DNA of 64,000 nt from JABFSA01 sp963827515 (GTDB lineage: Bacteria; Acidobacteriota; Vicinamibacteria; Vicinamibacterales; UBA2999). Where the stretch lies: NCBI GenBank assembly GCA_963827515.1, contig CAWHBF010000016.1, positions 34,136 to 98,135 on the forward strand. Reading direction: 5' to 3'. The notes beneath the pieces are model-generated. The model saw only the letters and a program-made list of their open reading frames with translations. It ran no database searches and was not told where the DNA came from. Below are positions 17,961 through 27,261 of the stretch, one piece after another. Each line of letters begins with the position of its first letter. The first letter of the stretch is position 1. Both the position numbers and the translations under genes were made by a program.

Positions 17961-19360
17961 TGACCATGCAGGACGTCCAGATGAGAAGACCGAAGGTGCG
18001 CGCGTGGGTTGTGACCGCCGCAGTGATGTGCGGAGTCGTCGCGGCGGTCGCCGACAGTCCCGCTACCCCTCAGGCCCCGCAGACACCCCCGCAGCAGCCG
18101 TCCGAAGTAGCGGTCGTGATCAGCGGCGATCCAGGAACGCCGCCTCGTTACGCGGTACCCGACTTTGTCGCGGCCAACCCCGAGTCGGCGGACATCGCGA
18201 AGACCATCAGCCAGGTGCTATGGGACGACTTGGCATTCGAACGGGAGTTCTACCTGATCCCTCGCGACACCTACGCGACGATCCCATCCGCTCGTACGGC
18301 CGCTCAGATTCCCTTCAGCGCGTGGCGTGAGCTGGGCGCCGATGCGGTGGTGTTTGGCAGCGTGCAGCGCACCGGCAACGAGGTCCGTGTCGAGATTCGG
18401 TTGTTCAACATCCGAACCCAGCAGTCCGTCTTCTCCAAGGAATACACGGGCACGCAGGCCAACCCGCGTCTCTTCGCCCATACCATCTCGGACGAGATCC
18501 ACCAGCAGCAGCGATCGCTGCGCGGCGTCGCTCGCACGAAGCTGGCGTTCTCGTCCGACCGCAACCGCGAACGCGTGGGCGGCACGGTGCAGGACCGAGA
18601 GGTCAAGGAAGTCTACGTCTCGGACTATGACGGCGCTAACTCACGCCGGATCACCGCGAATCGCCAACTCAACATCACCCCCGTCTGGTCCCCCGACGCG
18701 CGGTCGGTCGCGTACACCTCGTATCGGCGCGGCTACCCTGACCTCTTCGTGGCGCTGATCTACGAAGGGATCCAGCAAGAGCCCACCAAGGGCGGCACCC
18801 AGAACTGGCTTCCGATGTTCTCGCCCGACGGCACCCGTATCGTGTTCACCTCGAGTCGCGACGGAAACGCCGAGTTGTACGTCATAAACCGGGACGGTTC
18901 CAACTTGCGTCGTCTGACGAACCATCCAGCGATCGACACCACTCCGACATGGTCGCCGACCGGTACCCAGATCGCCTTCACGTCCGATCGGGCCGGGCAA
19001 CCACAGATCTACGTCGTCGGTGCGGACGGTTTGAACCTGCGCCGCCTGACAACCGCCGAATCCTACGCGGACCGGCCGACATGGTCACCCGCCCCGTTCA
19101 ACGAGATCGCCTTCACGGCCCGCACCGGCCCAGGCTACGACGTCAAGGTCTACGACTTGGCCACGGGCGTGACTCGGCAGATTACGTTCGGAGAGGGCAG
19201 CAACGAGAGCCCGGCCTACTCCCCCAACGGCCGGCATCTGGCCTTCACCTCCACGCGTGGCGGCCGAGGAGTCCAGATTTTCACGATCGGCCGTGACGGC
19301 CGCGGCGTGAAGCAGGTGACACGGGATGGCAATAACTACACGCCTTCATGGTCGAACTGA
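17960..19360 (+). CDS. tolB: Tol-Pal system protein TolB
   Basis: A periplasmic beta-propeller protein of about 466 residues. A signal helix (AWVVTAAVMCGVVAAVA) precedes the N-terminal domain (YAVPDFVAANPES). Repeated propeller blades carry SPDG/SPTG and IAFTSDR-type motifs, for example FSPDGTRIVFTSSRDG. TolB couples TolA to Pal during outer-membrane constriction. The ATG at 17960 overlaps the preceding stop (TGATG); a longer open frame upstream runs inside the tolA-like gene and is not used. Confidence 0.95.
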   Translation: MTMQDVQMRRPKVRAWVVTAAVMCGVVAAVADSPATPQAPQTPPQQPSEVAVVISGDPGTPPRYAVPDFVAANPESADIAKTISQVLWDDLAFEREFYLIPRDTYATIPSARTAAQIPFSAWRELGADAVVFGSVQRTGNEVRVEIRLFNIRTQQSVFSKEYTGTQANPRLFAHTISDEIHQQQRSLRGVARTKLAFSSDRNRERVGGTVQDREVKEVYVSDYDGANSRRITANRQLNITPVWSPDARSVAYTSYRRGYPDLFVALIYEGIQQEPTKGGTQNWLPMFSPDGTRIVFTSSRDGNAELYVINRDGSNLRRLTNHPAIDTTPTWSPTGTQIAFTSDRAGQPQIYVVGADGLNLRRLTTAESYADRPTWSPAPFNEIAFTARTGPGYDVKVYDLATGVTRQITFGEGSNESPAYSPNGRHLAFTSTRGGRGVQIFTIGRDGRGVKQVTRDGNNYTPSWSN

Positions 19361-19431
19361 TGGCAGGGCGTGACACAGCGCGTCTCGGATCTCACTCGTC
19401 AGTCAAGTGCCCGTCAGCAATGAGGCGTGAA

Positions 19432-20019
19432 ATGTTCAAGGCAATAACCCGTGTGTGTGTGGCGCTCCTCTTGCTCTGCGTCGTAGTGGCTGGGTGTTCG
19501 AAGAAGCAAGCCCCGGCGACACAGCCGGCGCCGCCCCCGAACCTGTCTTCGGGTATCACGGCGCCCGATGAGGACCAGACGACCTCGCAGTCTTCGCGGG
19601 TCAGCGAGACGCCGTTGGTCGGGTCAGAGTTGATCGATGAGGACAGCATTTCGGCGCGAGCCCTCGAGGATCTGAATCGAGATTCGCCACTCCAGCCCGT
19701 GTTCTACGGTCTCGACAGTTCCGAACTCGACGAGACTGGACGGACGACGGTCGCGGCAAACGCGCAGATTTTGAAGAAGTATCCCAAATGGGCCATCACC
19801 GTAGAGGGGCATTGCGACGAACGTGGGACCGCCGAGTACAACCTCTCGCTGGGCGAACGCCGCGCGGTGGCGGTCAAGAGCTATTTGGTATCGCTCGGGA
19901 TTGCAACGGACCGGATTCTGACGGTCAGCTACGGCAAGGAGTTCCCTTTCGACGCCGGCCATGACGACGGCGCGTGGGCGAGGAATCGGCGCGCACATTT
20001 TGTGATTACATCGAAGTAG
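19432..20019 (+). CDS. pal: Peptidoglycan-associated lipoprotein Pal
   Basis: An outer-membrane lipoprotein with an OmpA-type peptidoglycan-binding domain. The lipobox VVAGC closes a short signal peptide. The C-terminal domain shows YPKWAITVEGHCDERGTAEYN and LGERRAVAVKSYL, the diaminopimelate-binding OmpA_C motifs. GAGG six bases before the ATG at 19432 favours that start; an ATG at 19420 is in frame. The mature protein is about 175 residues. It is the fifth gene of the tol operon. Confidence 0.94.
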   Translation: MFKAITRVCVALLLLCVVVAGCSKKQAPATQPAPPPNLSSGITAPDEDQTTSQSSRVSETPLVGSELIDEDSISARALEDLNRDSPLQPVFYGLDSSELDETGRTTVAANAQILKKYPKWAITVEGHCDERGTAEYNLSLGERRAVAVKSYLVSLGIATDRILTVSYGKEFPFDAGHDDGAWARNRRAHFVITSK

Positions 20020-20073
20020 TTTCTATCTGACACGTACGTGGAGGCCGGTTGCCACCGGCCCCGAGGATCGAGC

Positions 20074-20961
20074 ATGAAGAGAGTGATCGTGTTCGCGCTG
20101 ACCGCCATCATGGCCGGCTCGGCGCCATCGGCCTACGCGCAGAATCGAGAGCACCAGCAGATGGCCGCCGACGTGCGCATGCTGCAGGAGCAGACGCAAC
20201 AATTGGCGACGGCGGTCGCCGCTTTCAATCAAGCGCTCGCCGAGTCGCTCAAGGCGATAAACGCTCGTCTGGATCAGGCGAGTGACACCAGTCGAAAGGC
20301 CTTTGCGGATCAGAAGATCCTGATCGACAGCATCGAAGACGGAGTGCGCGTCATTCGGGAACGGTCGAACGACACCAACGTGCGCATCGGGGAACTCCGC
20401 GAGGAGCTCGAGGCCCTCCGCAGCACGGTGCAGGCCCTGCAACAGACGGCAACCGTGCCGCCGCCGTTCGTCGATCCCTCGGCGCCCGTTGACCCCAACG
20501 CGCCGCCCGTCACGACTGCACCCCAGGTGACCGTACCTCCTGCGTCGCAGCCACCGCCCGCATCTTCGACGGCGGGCCTCTCTCCAACACGACTCTACGA
20601 AACCGCGAGGGCCGACTATTTCGCCGGCCAGTGGACGAGCGCGATCAACGGGTTCGAGGCCTTCCTCCGAGCGTTTCCTCGATCCGAACAGGCAGACGAC
20701 GCGCAATTCCACATCGGGGAAACGCACTACGCGCAGAATCAATGGCCCGAGGCGATTGCCGCATACAATCAGGTCATTCAGAATTACGTCGGGACCAATG
20801 CCGTGCCCGACGCGTACTACAAGCGCGGCTTGGCGCAGGAACGGCTGGGACAGGCCGACGCGGCCCGCGGCTCATGGGAGGCTGTGGCCAAGAACTTTCC
20901 CGACAGCGACGCCGGACGACTGGCGAAGCAGAACATTGATCGGCTCGGCAAAAAACCTTAG
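20074..20961 (+). CDS. cpoB: Cell division coordinator CpoB / YbgF
   Basis: A periplasmic protein of 295 residues. A signal peptide ending SAYAQ is followed by a coiled-coil trimerisation segment (about residues 25-130), a Pro/Val/Thr-rich linker, and C-terminal TPR repeats (YETARADYFAGQWTSAINGF, FHIGETHYAQNQWPEAIAAY, YYKRGLAQERLGQADAA). It links PBP activity to Tol-Pal constriction. As the last gene of the operon it sits in the usual place. The start at 20074 is the ATG that opens the signal peptide. Confidence 0.93.
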   Translation: MKRVIVFALTAIMAGSAPSAYAQNREHQQMAADVRMLQEQTQQLATAVAAFNQALAESLKAINARLDQASDTSRKAFADQKILIDSIEDGVRVIRERSNDTNVRIGELREELEALRSTVQALQQTATVPPPFVDPSAPVDPNAPPVTTAPQVTVPPASQPPPASSTAGLSPTRLYETARADYFAGQWTSAINGFEAFLRAFPRSEQADDAQFHIGETHYAQNQWPEAIAAYNQVIQNYVGTNAVPDAYYKRGLAQERLGQADAARGSWEAVAKNFPDSDAGRLAKQNIDRLGKKP

Positions 20962-21030
20962 CCGAGCTCGCTCTCGGAGCACTCCCGTGAGGCCTGCGCG
21001 GGGCATGACATCGTTGAAAGGACAACGCGA

Positions 21031-21467
21031 ATGGGAAGCGTGAACAAGGTCATTCTGGTCGGCAACCTCGGGCGTGACGCGGAACTTCGCTTCACCCCAG
21101 GCGGTGCCGCTGTCGCCACCCTCAATATGGCGACGACTGAGGTGTGGAACGACAAGCAGGGCCAGAAGCAGGAGAAGACCGAGTGGCATCGAGTCGTCGT
21201 GTGGGGGAAACAGGCGGAGAGCCTCCAGGAGTACCTCGTCAAGGGAAAGCAGATCTACGTCGAAGGTCGGCTGCAGACCCGACAGTGGGATGACAAGGAC
21301 GGGCAGAAGCGCTACACGACGGAGATCAAGGCCGATCGGGTCACGCTCCTCGGTGGTGGTGGCGGCGGGGGGGGCGAAGCGGCGGCATGGAACGCAGCGG
21401 CGGACAGTCCAGCGGCCAGGACGAGCCCCCGATGGAGCCGATGACCGACGACGATATTCCGTTCTAG
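21031..21467 (+). CDS. ssb: Single-stranded DNA-binding protein, frameshifted in a G8 run
   Basis: The OB fold is intact: NKVILVGNLGRDAELRFTPG, ATTEVWNDKQG, EKTEWHRVVVWGKQAE and IYVEGRLQTRQW. In the sequence as given the frame stops early at 21444, with a tail unlike any SSB. If one base is restored in the run of eight G at 21367-21374, translation continues through a Gly/Ser/Gln linker to the acidic tip DDDIPF and a stop at 21467. The DDDIPF tip recruits partner proteins and is essential, so this is almost certainly a homopolymer length error. Restored length is 145 residues. Confidence 0.93.
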
Positions 21468-21482
21468 ATCCGTTTCACCGTA

Positions 21483-21555
21483 GCGCGCAGGCTCCGCCTT
21501 CGCGTAAAGCTTCGGCGGACCACCATAGCCTCGGCGGAGGTGGTCAGCCTGCGCG
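21483..21555. repeat. Multi-stem palindromic intergenic element A
   Basis: CGCGCAGGCT at 21484-21493 pairs with AGCCTGCGCG at 21546-21555. GACCACC at 21518-21524 pairs with GGTGGTC at 21539-21545. A small CCGCC/GGCGG hairpin lies within the left half. It sits between the convergent ssb and cupin genes and may act as a bidirectional terminator, but its build resembles the element at 43701-43799. Confidence 0.6.
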
Positions 21556-21577
21556 TCTGCTGGTAGCGTGCGCCGCG

Positions 21578-21937
21578 CTACTGCTTCTCGACTCGCCCGT
21601 ACCGATCTTCCAGCCTCACCACGTCGTCGAGCTCGGGCGTCGACACCTCGAGGATGTCGCAATCCTCGATCGCCGTCATCCGATGCACGGTCTTCGGAAC
21701 GACGTGCACCGTATCCCCCGGCCGCATCTCTTGGCGCGTGAGCACGCCGTCTCGCTCGATCTCGAAGAGCATCCGCCCTGAATACAGGTAGATCGTTTCG
21801 TCTTTGACGTTGTGATATTGCAGGCTCAGCGCGTGCCCAGCCATCACGTGCAGTACCTTGCCGACGTAACGGTCGGTCTTCGCCCAGTGGAGCTCATAGC
21901 CCCAGGGCTTCTCGACACGGTTTACGGTATCGCTCAT
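21578..21937 (-). CDS. Cupin-domain protein, mannose-6-phosphate isomerase type II-like
   Basis: A 119-residue single cupin. Metal-binding motif 1 reads LSLQYHNVKDETIYLYSG and motif 2 reads GDTVHVVPKTVHRMTA. The opening RVEKPWGYELHWAKTDRY matches the isomerase domain of ManC-type enzymes without the nucleotidyltransferase part. It may isomerise or bind a sugar phosphate; the substrate is unknown. It lies 50 bases downstream of rapZ in the same direction. Confidence 0.85.
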   Translation of the reverse strand: MSDTVNRVEKPWGYELHWAKTDRYVGKVLHVMAGHALSLQYHNVKDETIYLYSGRMLFEIERDGVLTRQEMRPGDTVHVVPKTVHRMTAIEDCDILEVSTPELDDVVRLEDRYGRVEKQ

Positions 21938-21987
21938 TCGGTAGGATCCTCAGGCGCCCATGCGGGCGCCGTTCATGGATGCAAGGG

Positions 21988-22908
21988 CTACGAGTCCCGA
22001 TGCCTGACACGCAGCCTGACACCCTTCACTTTCGCCAGAGACTTCTTCAACGCCTCGACCATCATGACGGACCGGTGCCTGCCGCCCGTGCACCCAATCG
22101 CGACCGTCAGGTAGCTCTTCCCTTCGTGCACGTATTGCGGCAACGCGAAGGTGAGGAACGACGTGAGGCGCTCGAGAAACTCTCGTGTTGACCCGTGACG
22201 GCGCATGTAGCGGACAACGGCTGGATCGCGACCAGTCAGGCCGCGGAGGCCGGCGACGAAGTGTGGGTTCGGCAGGCAACGGACGTCGAACACCAGATCG
22301 GCGTCAACCGGCACGCCGTTCTTGAAGCCAAAGCTCACGAGATTGACCACCATCTCGGCCTTCGCTGTGCCGCCGCGCGACATCCCCATGAAGATGTCCC
22401 GCAGTTCGTGGACCGTGAGGTTCGACGTGTCCAGGATCAGATCGGCCATCGAGCGGATGGCGTTGAGCTTGCGCCGCTCTTCGGAAATGCCCTCGCTCAC
22501 CGAACGATCTGGCGCCAGCGGATGCGGGCGACGGGTCTCGCTGAACCGTCGAACCAGCGCCGAGTGGCTCGCCTCGAGAAAAATCAGGGTCGGCGTCACG
22601 GAGCTGGCCCGCAGCTTCCGATAGACACGCGGAAACTGCGCCAGAAATCCCCCCTCGCGCACATCGACGACGATCGCGACCTTGTCGGGACCGGCATCGT
22701 CACGCATGGACAGCTCGGCCATGGTCGGGATGAGCTGCGTGGGAAGGTTGTCGATGCAGAAGTAACCCAGGTCCTCGAGCGCACGAATCGCCTGCGTCTT
22801 ACCGGAACCCGAGAGGCCGGTGAGGATGACGAACCGACGGCCGCCCGTTGGATCCGCCCGGCCGATCGTTCGCTTCGCCTTTCGCCGTTGTGTCCAGGTG
22901 ACTGCCAC
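21988..22908 (-). CDS. rapZ: RNase adapter / nucleotide-binding protein RapZ
   Basis: 306 residues. The N-terminal P-loop GLSGSGKTQAIRALED lies near residue 30, followed by GYFCIDNLPTQLI. The C-terminal domain has FDVRCLPNPHFVAGLRGLTG and IGCTGGRHRSV, the conserved RapZ end. In enterobacteria it controls GlmS through GlmZ; here it is an ortholog by sequence only. It is the last member of the lptC/A-lptB-rpoN-rapZ run, a variant of the rpoN locus lacking hpf and ptsN. The N-terminus (TQRRKAKRT) is encoded by a CTTTCGC-like repeat. Confidence 0.93.
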   Translation of the reverse strand: MAVTWTQRRKAKRTIGRADPTGGRRFVILTGLSGSGKTQAIRALEDLGYFCIDNLPTQLIPTMAELSMRDDAGPDKVAIVVDVREGGFLAQFPRVYRKLRASSVTPTLIFLEASHSALVRRFSETRRPHPLAPDRSVSEGISEERRKLNAIRSMADLILDTSNLTVHELRDIFMGMSRGGTAKAEMVVNLVSFGFKNGVPVDADLVFDVRCLPNPHFVAGLRGLTGRDPAVVRYMRRHGSTREFLERLTSFLTFALPQYVHEGKSYLTVAIGCTGGRHRSVMMVEALKKSLAKVKGVRLRVRHRDS

Positions 22909-22928
22909 GTCCAGAGTGGGATGTTCGC

Positions 22929-24350
22929 CTAGTACAGCACTTTTCGCTGGTTCGACGTCGGAATCTTGAGCTCCTCGCGATACTTCGCGATCGTCCGACG
23001 GGCCAGATCCAGCCCTTCGCGCTGGAGCATGCTGACGATCTTCGAGTCACTCAGCGGCTTCCGCGGATCTTCCTGCTCGATGATCTTGCGGATCCGCTGC
23101 TTGATGGTGACCGATGACACGGCGTCCCCGTACGCGCTGCTGATGCCGCTGTGGAAGAAGTACTTCAACTCGAACACGCCCTGCGGCGTATGCATGTACT
23201 TGTTCGTGACCACGCGGCTTACCGTCGACTCGTGCATCCCGATGTCGTTGGCGACGTCGCGAAGGACGAGCGGCCTCAGATACTCGATCCCGTGGTCGAG
23301 GAAATCCCGCTGAAAGGTGATGATGCTCGTCGACACCTTGTGAATCGTCTTCTGACGCTGCTCCACCGACTTGATCAGCCAGAGCGCCGACCGGAACTTG
23401 TCCTTCACGTATGCGCGAGTCTCTGCAGTATTCTCGGTAACGCTCTTGTCGAGCAGCTTGCGGTACACCGGACTGATCCGGAGCTGCGGCAGCCCTTCCT
23501 CGTTCAGGACCGCCACGTACTGGTCCTCCACCTTGACCACGTACACGTCGGGAATGACGTACTGCGACTGTGACTGGTTGAATCGGCTGCCCGGCTTCGG
23601 ATCGAGATGCCGAATGATCTCGATGTGGTGCTTCAGCTCGTCGATCGACATGCCAAGCTTGCGAGCGAGCTCGGGGACCTGGTGGTTCTGCAGCAAGCGC
23701 ATGTGCTCGGTGACAATCTTCTCCGCCGGCGTGCCGCCCATGCCAAGCTGCCGCAACTGAAGCAACAAGCACTCCTGGAGGTCACGCGCGGCCACGCCAA
23801 TCGGGTCGAAACCTTGTACGAGCGAGAGGGTGCGCTCGACCTCCTCGACCGGCCATGGCCCCATCGCCGCCAGTTCCTCCACGGTCGCCACGAGCTGCCC
23901 GTCGTCGTCCAGGTTGCCCAGGATGGCTTCGCCAATCTCCCGGACGAGCGGTTCGTCGGTCTGCATGGAGAGCTGCCACGCGAGGTGATCCCCCAACGAC
24001 GGCGCCGTCGAGAGCGTGTTCTCGATCGGCGGGAGCTCCTTGACCTCGGTGGGCGTTCGCGATTTGTATCCGTCGTCCAGGTAGTCGCCAAAGAAATACT
24101 CGTAGTCCTGGTCGTCCCAGGTGTCGGTCTTCTCCGGCTTCTTCTCTTCCTGCTTTTCCTGCGTGGCTTCCACCGGCTGCAGTTCTTCGGTCGGCACCTC
24201 TTCGAGCATCGGATTTTCGACGATCTCCTGGTTGAGGAGCTCCGACAGCTCGAGCGTCGACATCGGCAGCAGCTTGATGGCCTGCTGCAGCGATGGGGTG
24301 AGGATCAGCTTCTGAACGAGCTTCGTGTGCAGCCGTTGCGAAATCGCCAT
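22929..24350 (-). CDS. rpoN: RNA polymerase sigma-54 factor
   Basis: 473 residues. Region I is glutamine-rich (LILTPSLQQAIKLLPMSTLEL), followed by an acidic region II. The core-binding domain comes next, then the DNA-binding part with the helix-turn-helix (LVLRDVANDIGMHESTVSRV) and the C-terminal RpoN box ARRTIAKYREELKI. It directs transcription from -24/-12 promoters together with AAA+ activators, none of which is encoded in this window. It lies 44 bases after lptB. Confidence 0.97.
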   Translation of the reverse strand: MAISQRLHTKLVQKLILTPSLQQAIKLLPMSTLELSELLNQEIVENPMLEEVPTEELQPVEATQEKQEEKKPEKTDTWDDQDYEYFFGDYLDDGYKSRTPTEVKELPPIENTLSTAPSLGDHLAWQLSMQTDEPLVREIGEAILGNLDDDGQLVATVEELAAMGPWPVEEVERTLSLVQGFDPIGVAARDLQECLLLQLRQLGMGGTPAEKIVTEHMRLLQNHQVPELARKLGMSIDELKHHIEIIRHLDPKPGSRFNQSQSQYVIPDVYVVKVEDQYVAVLNEEGLPQLRISPVYRKLLDKSVTENTAETRAYVKDKFRSALWLIKSVEQRQKTIHKVSTSIITFQRDFLDHGIEYLRPLVLRDVANDIGMHESTVSRVVTNKYMHTPQGVFELKYFFHSGISSAYGDAVSSVTIKQRIRKIIEQEDPRKPLSDSKIVSMLQREGLDLARRTIAKYREELKIPTSNQRKVLY

Positions 24351-24394
24351 GTCGTCAGACGCTTAGCGCCGATTCTCCTGACACAAAAGGCATA

Positions 24395-25120
24395 TTAGTC
24401 CAACCGGAAGTCGGCCCCCAGATAAATTCGGCGCACATCCTCGTCGGCCGCCAGCGATTCCGGCGTGCCGCTGCTGACGATTGTCCCGTCATGGACGATG
24501 TACGCGCGATTCGTGATCCTGAGGGTCTCGCGCACGTTGTGATCGGTCACGAGGATCCCGATGCCGCGGTCCTTCAAGTGCGAAATGATCTTCTGGATAT
24601 CGGTCACCGCGATCGGATCGATGCCGGCGAACGGCTCATCGAGCAGCATGAACCGTGGCGAGACCGCCAGGGCGCGAGTGATCTCCGCCCGCCGGCGTTC
24701 TCCTCCCGACAGTGTGTGCGCGGGAGCCTTCGCCAGCGGCGTCAGGTTCAGTTCACCCAACAACTCCGCGAGCCGCGTCTTTCGCTCGCGCGCGCTCAGG
24801 TCGAGTGTCTCCAGAATCGCCATCAGGTTCTGCTCAACCGTGAGACCTCGAAAGATCGAGGCCTCCTGCGGCAGGTATCCGACTCCCTTTCTCGCACGGA
24901 CGTACATCGGGTCGTCCGTCACGTCTTCGTCGTCGAGGATCACGCGCCCCGCATCCGGAGCCGTCAGGCCGACCGTCATGTAGAACGTGGTGGTCTTTCC
25001 CGCCCCATTCGGCCCCAGCAGCCCCACCACCTCTCCGGAGGCCACCTCCAGGCTTACGCCCTTGACGACAGTACGGCCGCCGTAGGACTTGGTCAGGTCG
25101 CGTGTGCGTAACGTAGACAT
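24395..25120 (-). CDS. lptB: LPS export ABC transporter ATP-binding protein LptB
   Basis: About 241 residues. Walker A GPNGAGKTTTFYM, Q-loop YLPQEASIFRGL, signature LSGGERRRAEI, Walker B FMLLDEPFAGIDP and switch histidine VTDHN are all present. The LptB-type YLPQEASIF segment separates it from amino-acid ABC proteins. The ATG at 25120 overlaps the preceding stop (TGATG); an upstream start at 25144 is also open. It powers the LptFG permease encoded at 5.5-7.8 kb. Confidence 0.94.
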   Translation of the reverse strand: MSTLRTRDLTKSYGGRTVVKGVSLEVASGEVVGLLGPNGAGKTTTFYMTVGLTAPDAGRVILDDEDVTDDPMYVRARKGVGYLPQEASIFRGLTVEQNLMAILETLDLSARERKTRLAELLGELNLTPLAKAPAHTLSGGERRRAEITRALAVSPRFMLLDEPFAGIDPIAVTDIQKIISHLKDRGIGILVTDHNVRETLRITNRAYIVHDGTIVSSGTPESLAADEDVRRIYLGADFRLD

Positions 25121-27261
25121 CAAGGCGCGGACGAAGCGGGACACGACCCGCCGCGCCTGGATTGCGTGCGAATCTCCTCATTGCCATCAACAATGACCCG
25201 TTCCGACGATCGGAAGAACGTGACCGTCCGCCCCGTTGTCTCCCGACACTCCTCGACGATCGTCACGGGCACCGTGGCGATGCCGGTGATGACGTACCGC
25301 CCATCCTGATCGAAATAGGTCAATCGGTCTCCTGTTGCGACGCGTGTGTCGAGACGAACGTTCACATCCGTGAAGGCCTCGAGACGGTCGATGCGGGATG
25401 CCGCAGGCGCCAGAATCACCTCGATGCGATCGGCCCGAAGGTCCCCCTGTGGCCCGCTCAGTTGCGCAAGGGCAGCGCGGCGTGCCGCCGCCGTTCCCGC
25501 ACCGGCTGCCTGCGGTTGAGGTGACCTCCCGAACGTGATCCGTCGCGTGGCGTCCTCGTATCGAATCTCCGACGCGCGGCCGATCGACACACCGCTCTCG
25601 AGCGGAAGGTTCGAGCGCGCGTTGCCGATGGCGACCAGGCCGGCCTGTCGCTGGTCGAGCGACAGCGCGTCGGCACGAATCGTCGTGTCGCCCTGCCACA
25701 GCATCGCGTTCCCCGAGTAGGCTGCCGACCCTGCCACACCTTGATAATCGAGCGATCCCGCGGTCACGTTGGCCGCCTGGCCTTGCTGCAACAATCCGGG
25801 CAACCGGCCGCCCCCGGCGCCACCCTGGCCTGGCGCCTTACCGTCCCCGCCGTTCGTCTGCGGGTGTAGCAGGGTCCTGACGTGTCCGGTCGCGACCATC
25901 CGTGGGCCTTCGAGCGTGACGTCAATCGCGTCGGCATCGATCTCGATGTTCTCATCCGCCACGCGCGGAATCCGTCCGGCCTCCGTGCCACGCAGACGAA
26001 GTCCCCCGCCGGCCGGATCGTACTCAATCTCGCCGGCCGCCGCGCGCAGTCCTTGCGCCTCGAACGTCACACCGGTCGTGAATACCGCGGCGGTCACGCT
26101 ATCATCCGACAGCGTCGTTCGAAGGGCACCCAATCGCGCCACCCGCCCCTGCCGAGCCGAGCCCTCCTCTTGAAACTCCACCTGCCCGTCAAATCGAGCA
26201 GCCGTGAGGCCCTTCCCCGGCTCGCCCGACGCGTCGAACGTCTGAGCCCGTATCGTCCGCGACGGCGTCGAGCCCATAGCCGGGAGCTCCACACGGACGC
26301 CACCGCGGCCGGTGGCACGTGTCACGGACGCATCAGGCGCGAGGTCCAGCTCGAGCGAGTCACCAGCGAACCGCCGACCCTCTTCACCTTCACCGCCACG
26401 CATCACGACGGCACCATTTCCCTGCAGCGCCACCCGTTCGAGCGTCACGCCTTCCTCGGTGTAGTCCAAATCGATATCACGCGCGGTCATCGAATCGAAG
26501 GCGTCACCGCCGATGACCTGGGCGTTGCCTCTCAATTCGATAAAGGTGATCAGCTCGTCGTTCTCCGACAGCAGCGCCCTGCCTCGGTCCGACTCCAGGA
26601 CCTGCTCACCGCGAAGAGCATGGACGTTGCCTTCGAGCGACAGGTAGTTCTGGGCGCGCGCCAGCGTCGCCGACGAGGACGTGAACTCCATCGTCGTCGC
26701 GTCGGAGTCATCGGTCACGACCACCCTGACCTCGCTGGCGAGCGTCAGCACATCCGCACCCTGGTCGTAGCTCATCCCGACACCCGACCCATTCATGCGA
26801 CCTTTCTGAAACGAGACAGGGCCCGTCGCGCGAACGATGGCGTCAGCCTCAGTGAAAGTCGCGTGGTCCGTCGACGCGACGAACCCATCGCTCGCCGACA
26901 ACTTGACGTCGCCGGTAATCTGCATCTCCTTCTGGCCATCGCCGGCCTGTGCCTCGCGTCCGGAGATGATGAAGTCTCGGCCCGCGCGCTGACGGACCTT
27001 GATGGTGACTCCGATGAACTTCGTGGATCCGCCTTCGAAGGTGAGCTGCCGCTCAGCCTCGATGACATACTCCTGTTTCGCCGCGCTGAACTGCTGAAAC
27101 GCCGCCCCCGTGCTTTCGATGATCGAACGCGGATCCAGACGAGGCAGCAGCTCCCGCGGAGCCTGCGATTGCCGCTCGCCGATCGCCGTGTACACGACGA
27201 TCGCGCAGACGATCCCGAACACTGCGAGGCCGCGGCGAACCAGCTTCTGCCATTTCAGCAC
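25120..27261 (-). CDS. Fused LptC/LptA-like periplasmic LPS transport protein
   Basis: About 713 residues from a GTG at 27261. An N-terminal membrane anchor (GLAVFGIVCAIVVYTAIG) leads into an LptC-like jellyroll. Repeated OstA/LptA-type beta segments follow (EMQITGDVKLSASDGFVAS, YLSLEGNVHALRGEQ, DLRADRIEVIL) to a last block YVITGIATVPVTIVEE and RVIVDGNEEI. Single LptC (about 190) and LptA (about 180) proteins are far shorter, so this one chain may supply anchor and bridge. It is directly coupled to lptB. The open frame upstream of 27261 lacks similarity and is ignored. Confidence 0.82.
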   Translation of the reverse strand: MLKWQKLVRRGLAVFGIVCAIVVYTAIGERQSQAPRELLPRLDPRSIIESTGAAFQQFSAAKQEYVIEAERQLTFEGGSTKFIGVTIKVRQRAGRDFIISGREAQAGDGQKEMQITGDVKLSASDGFVASTDHATFTEADAIVRATGPVSFQKGRMNGSGVGMSYDQGADVLTLASEVRVVVTDDSDATTMEFTSSSATLARAQNYLSLEGNVHALRGEQVLESDRGRALLSENDELITFIELRGNAQVIGGDAFDSMTARDIDLDYTEEGVTLERVALQGNGAVVMRGGEGEEGRRFAGDSLELDLAPDASVTRATGRGGVRVELPAMGSTPSRTIRAQTFDASGEPGKGLTAARFDGQVEFQEEGSARQGRVARLGALRTTLSDDSVTAAVFTTGVTFEAQGLRAAAGEIEYDPAGGGLRLRGTEAGRIPRVADENIEIDADAIDVTLEGPRMVATGHVRTLLHPQTNGGDGKAPGQGGAGGGRLPGLLQQGQAANVTAGSLDYQGVAGSAAYSGNAMLWQGDTTIRADALSLDQRQAGLVAIGNARSNLPLESGVSIGRASEIRYEDATRRITFGRSPQPQAAGAGTAAARRAALAQLSGPQGDLRADRIEVILAPAASRIDRLEAFTDVNVRLDTRVATGDRLTYFDQDGRYVITGIATVPVTIVEECRETTGRTVTFFRSSERVIVDGNEEIRTQSRRGGSCPASSAP

